Positions 1-4,811 of a stretch of DNA of 8,708 nucleotides are shown here, one piece after another. Every line of letters starts with the position of its first letter. Within the stretch, counting starts at the first letter, position 1. Position numbers and translations under genes: made by a program. Under the pieces are notes generated by a model that was not told where the DNA came from, ran no database searches, and saw only the letters and a list, made by a program, of their open reading frames with translations. The stretch is from assembly GCA_913054445.1 (NCBI GenBank), contig CAJXIK010000079.1, forward strand, positions 1 through 8,708, written 5' to 3'. This stretch comes from an uncultured Bermanella sp. Lineage in GTDB: Bacteria > Pseudomonadota > Gammaproteobacteria > Pseudomonadales > Oceanobacteraceae.

Positions 1-10
1 GGCTTGGTTG

Positions 11-49
11 CACCGCATCGGCCACGGGGTGGCCTCCTACATGCGGGTG
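11..49. repeat. Operon hairpin repeat after the CheY-like gene
   Basis: The palindrome GGCCACGGGGTGGCC (20-34) recurs here, preceded by ATC and followed by TCCTAC, as in the other copies except for one base. Outside it, CACCGCAT (11-18) and ATGCGGGTG (41-49) can also pair with one bulged G, giving a longer stem than in the other copies. It lies 31 bases beyond the stop of the CheY-like gene. Confidence 0.8.
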
Positions 50-58
50 TTATGCAGA

Positions 59-80
59 GGGCCGGTGACCGTTGCGGCCC
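59..80 (-). other. GC-rich dyad at the stop of the CheY-like gene
   Basis: GGGCCG and CGGCCC are complementary across 10 bases, and the dyad overlaps the last base of the stop codon. There is no following T-run, so a terminator call is weak. Together with the next repeat it may stabilise or end the transcript. Confidence 0.3.
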
Positions 81-442
81 TAGCCTAGAACCTTTTTCAC
101 GGTGGACAACAGTTGGTTGGGGTTGAAGGGTTTCACCAGCCAGCCGGTGGCACCGGCATCTTTGCCCTGCATCTTTAAATTACCGGCAGATTCGGTGGTG
201 AGCATGAGAAACGGGGTGAATTTATAGTTGCCAATCTGGCGGATTTTTTTACACAGTTCGATGCCGTTCATGTTGGGCATGTTGACATCGCTTAACACTA
301 AGTCCACCGATTCTTTTTGCGCGATGGCCAGTGCCTGCTTGCCATCTGCCGCCTCTACCACTTCGTAACCGGCGGTTTTAAGGGTAAGGCTCACCATCTT
401 CTGCATGGATAACGAATCGTCCACTACTAAAATTTTTGCCAT
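80..442 (-). CDS. Stand-alone CheY-like receiver-domain response regulator
   Basis: A 120-residue protein made of a single receiver domain with no output domain. Visible residues are the acidic pair D8-D9, phospho-acceptor D52 (in SDVNMP), T82 and K104 (in WLVKPF), so phosphorylation should be intact. Proteins of this length act by binding partners, as CheY binds FliM. This copy is of the type often encoded in chemotaxis or STAS-domain clusters and may not be the main motor-switching CheY. It follows fliJ on the same strand after 93 bp, a position held by fliK in Vibrio clusters. AAGGA stands about eight bases before the ATG. A possible weak sigma-70 promoter lies in the gap, so it may be expressed apart from the flagellar operon. 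A repeat element follows its stop codon. The exact pathway cannot be read from the sequence. Confidence 0.88.
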   Translation of the reverse strand: MAKILVVDDSLSMQKMVSLTLKTAGYEVVEAADGKQALAIAQKESVDLVLSDVNMPNMNGIELCKKIRQIGNYKFTPFLMLTTESAGNLKMQGKDAGATGWLVKPFNPNQLLSTVKKVLG

Positions 443-457
443 GATTTTATCCTTAAT

Positions 458-470
458 TTAGCAACGCTAA
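458..470 (-). promoter_or_regulatory. Small dyad beside the CheY-like Shine-Dalgarno
   Basis: TTAGC and GCTAA flank a three-base centre (GTT on the minus strand) immediately upstream of the AAGGA ribosome-binding site. It could be a small hairpin affecting translation or an operator half-site pair. Dyads of this length also occur by chance. Confidence 0.2.
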
Positions 471-493
471 ACAACCGTACATGAATGTGAATA

Positions 494-522
494 ATATTAG
501 ACCCTTAACGCCAGACTGCGAA
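494..522 (-). promoter_or_regulatory. Possible sigma-70 promoter before the CheY-like gene
   Basis: On the minus strand TTCGCA (522-517) and TAATAT (499-494) are separated by 17 bases. Each matches the -35 or -10 consensus at four of six positions. The gap is AT-rich and long enough for an independent start. The match is modest, and read-through from the flagellar operon is equally possible. Confidence 0.25.
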
Positions 523-534
523 CATTAATTCGCA
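517..534 (-). other. 6-bp stem dyad just after fliJ
   Basis: TGCGAA and TTCGCA are perfect complements across a 6-base loop, one base past the fliJ stop. No T-tract follows. Its 3' arm coincides with the proposed -35 hexamer, so it could be a hairpin closing the fliJ message or an operator for the next gene. Confidence 0.35.
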
Positions 535-535
535 T

Positions 536-994
536 TTATTGCTGAGCGTCTTGTTGCAGGCGATGCAGCTGGGCCCCCATTTCATCGAGAAAGGATTGCA
601 ACTGGCGGTTTTCCTGAGCATCGGCGCGCTGATGAAGTTTCTGCTGAAGCTTCTCATAACTCTTGAGGCGCTGATTTAATTGTAGATAAATGTTTTGCGC
701 CTGTTGCAGTTGTTGCTCGAATTGTTGCACTTGATGTTGCTGGCGCGTGAGGGCGGTGTCGATTTGCAAGATGAAGGACTCGAACTGCTGCAACTTGTTA
801 CCCGACATACCGGCGCTGCCCGCCGCCTGAAACTGCTGTAGGTATTCCCCTTGATACGACATGAGGGATTGCTGCTTTTGGTTTTCGCTGTTGATGCTTT
901 GTTGCAGGTTGCCGATGTAGGAGAGGGCCTCGTTGACCGATTTTTTGGCCAGATGAATCAAGGGGGACATGCGTTGTGCACGAATTTTAGACAT
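536..994 (-). CDS. fliJ: Flagellar export protein FliJ
   Basis: Small cytoplasmic coiled-coil protein that acts as the central stalk of the FliI hexamer and escorts export chaperones to the gate. The 152-residue product is of family length. It is almost wholly helical and strikingly Gln-rich, especially at about 78-150, with no cysteines, no signal peptide and no membrane segment. The N-terminus MSKIRAQRMSPLIHLAKK matches the usual FliJ start pattern of basic residues followed by a helix. This supports the ATG at 994 over the internal ATG at 970. The Shine-Dalgarno sequence is weak and distant (AGGG about 13 bases upstream). The gene lies directly downstream of a cluster of hairpins in the fliI-fliJ gap. 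The assignment rests on position after fliI plus composition, since FliJ diverges quickly in sequence. Confidence 0.88.
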   Translation of the reverse strand: MSKIRAQRMSPLIHLAKKSVNEALSYIGNLQQSINSENQKQQSLMSYQGEYLQQFQAAGSAGMSGNKLQQFESFILQIDTALTRQQHQVQQFEQQLQQAQNIYLQLNQRLKSYEKLQQKLHQRADAQENRQLQSFLDEMGAQLHRLQQDAQQ

Positions 995-1019
995 GGTTAG
1001 CGCGCCCTATTGCAGTTTG

Positions 1020-1081
1020 GCGGCCATGGGGTGGGCTCGCATGAGGGTCGTTTATCGGCCACGGGGTGGCCTCGTACGAGG
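1020..1081. repeat. Two copies of the operon hairpin repeat before fliJ
   Basis: An intact copy of the palindrome GGCCACGGGGTGGCC lies at 1057-1071, followed by TCGTAC as in the fliF-fliG array. A degenerate copy (GGCCATGGGGTGGGC) lies 35 bases to the left at 1022-1036, followed by TCGCATGAGGG. The stretch between them resembles the array's linker. In the transcript they lie just upstream of fliJ. Confidence 0.85.
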
Positions 1082-1091
1082 GCTGCCCCTC

Positions 1092-1113
1092 GGCAATGGC
1101 TCCATGCATTGCC
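1092..1113 (-). other. 7-bp stem hairpin in the fliI-fliJ gap
   Basis: GGCAATG and CATTGCC are perfectly complementary across an 8-base loop. This dyad stands between the fliI-proximal hairpin and the repeat copies, with a smaller GAGGG/CCCTC stem and the palindrome CTCGTACGAG beside it (1071-1091). Together they fill almost the whole gap with secondary structure. Confidence 0.6.
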
Positions 1114-1117
1114 CTAC

Positions 1118-1137
1118 TACCCACATTCTTGTGGGTA
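1118..1137 (-). other. Perfect 8-bp stem hairpin after fliI
   Basis: On the transcribed strand UACCCACA and UGUGGGUA pair perfectly across a four-base AGAA loop, starting 15 bases after the fliI stop. No T-run follows, so it does not read as a classical rho-independent terminator. A role in mRNA end protection is possible. Confidence 0.7.
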
Positions 1138-1152
1138 TGCTCGAATCTTGTG

Positions 1153-2508
1153 TTAACCATTTGTCGCCGCCCCTGGGGGCGCAGCCTGGGCTTCGTTGAG
1201 GATGAGTTGCAGGCCCTCGTTGCTGTCTTGCAGGCTGAGGGACTCGTCTAGGCCCTGCCCCAGAAATGCCTTCATGACCGGTTGCAGGCGCACCGCCACA
1301 TCCAACTCACGGTTGGCCCCTGGGGTGTAAGCGCCCACGCCGATGAGGTCCTTGTTCTGCTGATAGACGCTATATAAGTGCTTGAAATTTTGCGCGCTCT
1401 TGAGCATAGCGGCGCTGACTATTTGCGGCATGGCACGGCTGATGGAGGCCTCGATGTCGATGGCGGGGTACTGCCCTTCTTCGGCGAGGGCACGGCTCAA
1501 CACCACGTGGCCATCTAATATGGCGCGGGCGGCGTCGGCGATGGGGTCTTGCAGGTCATCCCCCTCGGTTAATACCGTGTAGAAGGCGGTGATGGAGCCA
1601 CCGCCTGGGGGGCCGTTGCCGGTGCGCTCCACCAGCTTAGGGATCTTGGCAAACACCGACGGCGGGTAACCCTTAGTGGCGGGGGGTTCGCCGATGGAAA
1701 GGGCTATCTCGCGCTGGGCCTGACCGAAGCGGGTGAGGCTGTCCATGAGCAACAGCACATTTTTACCCTCATCGCGGAAGTGCTCGGCCACGCTGGTGGC
1801 GAGGGTGGCGGCGCGCATGCGCATGATGGGGCTGTCGTCTGCTGGGCTGGCCACCACCACCGCCCGCTTTAGGCCCTCTTCTCCCAGTATGTCTTGAATG
1901 AATTCCTGCACTTCGCGGCCCCGCTCTCCCACCAACGCCACCACGCACACGTCGGCGCTGGTGAAGCGCGTCATCATGCCCAGCAACATACTTTTACCCA
2001 CGCCAGAGCCAGCGAACAGGCCCAGGCGTTGGCCACGGCCCACCGTGAGCAGGGCGTTGATGGCGCGAATGCCCACGTCCATGGGTTCGCGGATGGGGGC
2101 GCGCCGCATGGGGTTGATGACCTTGCCTTGCATGTTGAGTGAGTGCTGACTGACGATGGGGCCCTTGTCGTCCAGTGGCTTACCGCCGCCATCTATGACC
2201 CGCCCCAGCAGGCAGTCTCCCACCGGAATATGATGGCCATCGAGGATGGGGGTGACTGCGGCCCCCGGCTCTAGTCCTTGCACCGCCTCGATGGGCATGA
2301 GGAAAAACTTATCGCGGTCGAAGCCCACCACCTCGGCCTCGATCTGGCCGTCCTGCTGTTGTACCCAACAGCGGTCGCCCACCTTCACCTTGCACCCCAC
2401 TGCTTCTAAGGTGAGGCCCACCATGCGGGTGAGCTGGCCGCTGACCTTGGGTTGAGGCGTGAAGTCACTGTTTTGCTTGATCCAGGCTAGCGCCCCGTGA
2501 CTATTCAT
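1153..2508 (-). CDS. fliI: Flagellum-specific type III export ATPase FliI
   Basis: Hexameric cytoplasmic ATPase that energises and unfolds substrates for flagellar export, acting with FliH and FliJ. With the start chosen here the protein has 451 residues, close to family length. It shows P-loop AGSGVGKS at 166-173, catalytic Glu in GERGRE at 194-199, Walker B LLLMD at 252-256, and the GYPPSVF signature at 280-286. The reading frame stays open upstream to a GTG at 2601, which would add 31 Pro/Lys/Ala-rich residues. I chose the ATG at 2508 because it overlaps the fliH stop (ATGAATAG), typical of stop-restart coupling, and because the family-like sequence begins soon after it. Neither start has a clear Shine-Dalgarno sequence. 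A 158-bp hairpin-rich gap separates the gene from fliJ. Confidence 0.95.
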   Translation of the reverse strand: MNSHGALAWIKQNSDFTPQPKVSGQLTRMVGLTLEAVGCKVKVGDRCWVQQQDGQIEAEVVGFDRDKFFLMPIEAVQGLEPGAAVTPILDGHHIPVGDCLLGRVIDGGGKPLDDKGPIVSQHSLNMQGKVINPMRRAPIREPMDVGIRAINALLTVGRGQRLGLFAGSGVGKSMLLGMMTRFTSADVCVVALVGERGREVQEFIQDILGEEGLKRAVVVASPADDSPIMRMRAATLATSVAEHFRDEGKNVLLLMDSLTRFGQAQREIALSIGEPPATKGYPPSVFAKIPKLVERTGNGPPGGGSITAFYTVLTEGDDLQDPIADAARAILDGHVVLSRALAEEGQYPAIDIEASISRAMPQIVSAAMLKSAQNFKHLYSVYQQNKDLIGVGAYTPGANRELDVAVRLQPVMKAFLGQGLDESLSLQDSNEGLQLILNEAQAAPPGAATNG

Positions 2509-3460
2509 GGGCGGGGTCTGCTGGGGTATCACCGGCTGCGGCACTGGGCTGATTTGGGCTGGCTTCGGTGCTGGCCTCGACTTCGGCGCTGGCTTCGGCA
2601 CTGGCTTCGGATTCGGATTCGGATTCGGATTCGGATTCGGCTTCGGCTTCGGCAGTATCCTCGGCGTGCAGCAGGCCCAACTGTAGCTGGCTGTGGTAGC
2701 GGCTCACTACACTTTGCCAGCGCTCGCTGCGGCTGAAGTCCACCGTGGAGTATTCGCTTAACAGGCGGCAGCCACCAACTTCTAGTGCGTCGCTGGCGGT
2801 GAGACACTGGGCAAATTTGCCGCCCTCAAAGGCGGCTTCTAGGTGGGGCAAGTCGAGGGTGTGTACTTCGATGCTGAGCTGGTCGTGGGACAGGGGAAGG
2901 GCCTCTAGGGCGGTGTTTACTAGGGCCACGATGTGCGCGCTGCCTTGATCCAGCTCCTCGCCCACCACGGCCTCGGCGAGCATCAATACTAGCTCGGGCA
3001 GCAGCGTCTCCATGGCGGCTTTTTGCGCGCCGAATTGCTCGTCTAGGATGGCCATGGCGGCTTGCAGCTGGCTCACGGTGTGCTCGGTCTGCTGCTGGCC
3101 CTCTTGCTGGGCCTGATTCTTGCCTTCTTCGCTGCCTGCCTCAAAACCCAGCTTACGGCCCTCGTCTTGGCCCAGCTTAAGTCCTTCCGCACGGCCGTCT
3201 TCCATGCCTAACTTGACGCCTTCTTGACGCCCCTCTACGAGGCCCTGTTGCAGGCCTTCGTTGTAGGCTTGCTGGCGAATCTGTTCCAGCTGCTCGGCGG
3301 TGAGGGGTTCGATGTCAATCTCTTCCTCCTCTACCAACGTCTCGGCTTCTGCTTTTTCACGGGCTTTAATAACAGACGCAGGTTCGGTCCAGAAGGGTAA
3401 GTTCCAGTCCTTAGAGTCGGCCACTTCCTCTGCGGGTATGCGTGCTCTGCGTTCTACCAT
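2501..3460 (-). CDS. fliH: Flagellar export ATPase regulator FliH
   Basis: Cytoplasmic partner and negative regulator of the FliI ATPase, resembling the peripheral stalk of F/V-type ATPases. It links FliI to the C-ring and the export gate. The 319-residue product is long for the family (often 230-270). Residues 69-113 hold an uninterrupted run of 12 glycines spaced exactly four residues apart, the FliH GxxxG helix repeat. The C-terminal FliI-binding domain runs to about residue 263. Beyond it lies a roughly 55-residue acidic tail rich in Ser, Glu and Ala, with five Ser-Glu dipeptides encoded by a hexanucleotide microsatellite; this tail accounts for the extra length. The Shine-Dalgarno sequence is weak (GGGT), and coupling to fliG across a 12-bp gap is likely. 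The TAG stop overlaps the fliI ATG. Confidence 0.92.
   Translation of the reverse strand: MVERRARIPAEEVADSKDWNLPFWTEPASVIKAREKAEAETLVEEEEIDIEPLTAEQLEQIRQQAYNEGLQQGLVEGRQEGVKLGMEDGRAEGLKLGQDEGRKLGFEAGSEEGKNQAQQEGQQQTEHTVSQLQAAMAILDEQFGAQKAAMETLLPELVLMLAEAVVGEELDQGSAHIVALVNTALEALPLSHDQLSIEVHTLDLPHLEAAFEGGKFAQCLTASDALEVGGCRLLSEYSTVDFSRSERWQSVVSRYHSQLQLGLLHAEDTAEAEAESESESESESEASAEASAEVEASTEASPNQPSAAAGDTPADPAHE
2604..2651 (-). repeat. Hexanucleotide microsatellite in the 3' part of fliH
   Basis: Eight consecutive 6-base units of the form GMTTCG on the plus strand: one GCTTCG, five GATTCG, then two GCTTCG. In the fliH frame they encode alternating Ser or Ala with Glu. Six bases per unit keeps the frame, so gain or loss of units would lengthen or shorten the FliH tail without a frameshift. 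The run carries no stop codon in any minus-strand frame, which explains the long open frame upstream of fliI. Confidence 0.93.
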
Positions 3461-3472
3461 ATTAAATACCCA

Positions 3473-4531
3473 TTACATCATTTGCTCGCCACCGGCACCG
3501 CCGAGGGCAATCTCGCCGGCATCGGCCATACGGCGGGCGATCACTAAGATTTCCTTCTGCGCAACTTCCACTTCGCTAACCTTCACCGGCCCCTTGGCTT
3601 CGAGGTCATCACGCAGCAATTCGGCGGCACGCTTGGACATGTTGCGGAAGATCTTTTCTTTGAGGTCTTCGTCGGCCCCCTTGAGAGCGATGGTAAGCAG
3701 GTCGCCGGAGACCTCCCGTAGCAGCACTTGGATGCCACGGTCGTCCACCTCGTTGAGGTTTTCGAAGACGAACATGAGGTCTTGAATTTGCACCCCCATC
3801 TCTTCGTCCATTTCCTTGATTTGATCCAGCAGCTCGCCAGACATCGTGCTGTCGAGGTTGTTGATGATGCTGGCGGTGACCTTGACGCCGCCCATGGCGG
3901 TGGTTTGCTGGCCCGAGGTGCCGGAGAACTGTTTTTCGAGAATGTCGTTTAATTCCATTAACGCCGCCGGTTGTACCGCCTGTAAGGAGGCCACGCGCAT
4001 CATGATATCGAGGCGCACCTTTTCATCGAAGTTGTAGAGAATCTCGGCGGCCTGATCGGCATCTAGGTAGGCGACGACAATGGCCTGAATTTGCGGGTGT
4101 TCGTGGCGGATGATATCGGACACCGCGCGGCTTTCCATCCACTTGAGAGTGTCGAGGCCGGTGGTGTTACCCCCCAATAGGATGCGGTCGATGAGGCCGC
4201 CCGCCTTCTCTGTGCCCAGGGCGGCGGTGAGCATGTTGCGGATGTATTCGTCGGCTCCAAGGCCGAGGCCGGTTTGCCCCGAGAGGCTGTCGAGAAACTC
4301 GGCGACGACCCCTTCTACCTGACTTTGGGTCACATCTTTGAGGGCCGCCATGGTGGCCCCCACCGCCTGTACTTCCTTGGGGCCCAAGTGTTTTAACAGC
4401 TCGGCGGCGTCTTTCTCGCCGAGGCTCATGAGTAGTATGGCGGCCCGAGATTTGTGGTCGAGGACACTTAGTTCGCCCCCTGCCTTGGCTGGGGTATTGT
4501 CGGCGGCTGCCTTATCGTCGTTATCTGCCAT
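3473..4531 (-). CDS. fliG: Flagellar motor switch protein FliG
   Basis: Rotor protein on the cytoplasmic face of the MS ring. It couples stator ion flow to torque and, with FliM and FliN, sets the direction of rotation. The 352-residue product is a little longer than the usual 330-340 because of a hydrophilic Ala/Asp-rich N-terminal leader (about 1-20). It has the FliF-binding N-terminal domain, the EHPQ motif of the middle domain at 144-147, an MFVF motif at 253-256, and the charged torque helix region at about 260-315. The helix region contains the DDRGIQVLLREV and KIFRNMSKRAAELLRDDLE segments, whose Arg and Asp residues contact MotA/PomA. The start ATG has AGGTGA five bases upstream. A 272-bp repeat array separates it from fliF, whereas fliH follows after only 12 bp. 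Confidence 0.97.
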   Translation of the reverse strand: MADNDDKAAADNTPAKAGGELSVLDHKSRAAILLMSLGEKDAAELLKHLGPKEVQAVGATMAALKDVTQSQVEGVVAEFLDSLSGQTGLGLGADEYIRNMLTAALGTEKAGGLIDRILLGGNTTGLDTLKWMESRAVSDIIRHEHPQIQAIVVAYLDADQAAEILYNFDEKVRLDIMMRVASLQAVQPAALMELNDILEKQFSGTSGQQTTAMGGVKVTASIINNLDSTMSGELLDQIKEMDEEMGVQIQDLMFVFENLNEVDDRGIQVLLREVSGDLLTIALKGADEDLKEKIFRNMSKRAAELLRDDLEAKGPVKVSEVEVAQKEILVIARRMADAGEIALGGAGGEQMM

Positions 4532-4550
4532 GCTTCACCTGGGTATTGAA

Positions 4551-4811
4551 TACGTTGCTGCTAGTCTGTGCGCCATGGGGGTTAATCTGTACGAGTGCAC
4601 CCTGTGCGCGATGGCTGCTAATCGGTGCGAGTGCACCCCGTGCGCGATGGCGGTTAATCGGTGCGCGATGACTGCTAATCGGTGCGCGATGGCTGCTAAT
4701 CTGTACGAGTGCACCCCGTGCGCGATGGCGGTTAATCGGCCACGGGGTGGCCTCGTACATATGGCGGTTAATCGGCCACGGGGTGGCCTCGTACACGTTG
4801 CTGTTAACCGG
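4551..4811. repeat. Mosaic array of 21-nt linkers and 15-nt hairpin modules between fliF and fliG
   Basis: The gap between fliF and fliG is filled by repeats. A linker of the form TGCGCGATGGCGGTTAATC plus two bases begins at 4569, 4605, 4641, 4662, 4683, 4719 and 4755. Degenerate copies lie at 4551 and 4791. Steps are either 36 or 21 bases, because a 15-base hairpin module is present or absent between linkers. Hairpin modules lie at 4590, 4626 and 4704 (core GTGCACCCCGTGCGC; CCT for CCC in the first) and at 4740 and 4776 (core GGCCACGGGGTGGCC). The last linker includes the fliF stop codon. In the transcript these would form a chain of short hairpins between two cotranscribed genes. The array does not look like a CRISPR or a transposon. 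Confidence 0.9.

Noticed and set aside
1118..1137. Rho-independent terminator after fliI
   Set aside because: The stem is perfect but no T-run follows in the transcription direction, and fliJ must be read through it.
1153..2601. fliI start at the GTG at 2601
   Set aside because: It has no Shine-Dalgarno sequence, lies in the microsatellite region that is open in every minus-strand frame, and would overlap fliH by about 100 bases. The ATG at 2508 overlapping the fliH stop fits better.
4738..4773. TGGCCGATTAACCGCC in the repeats as a sigma-54 promoter
   Set aside because: The GG-GC spacing is right, but the -12 half matches only GC. It repeats simply because the unit repeats, so a promoter function is not supported.
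4569..4775. Regular spacing of repeats suggesting a CRISPR array
   Set aside because: The segments between repeats are themselves repeated and palindromic, units are only 15-21 bases, and no cas genes are present. It is a hairpin/linker array.
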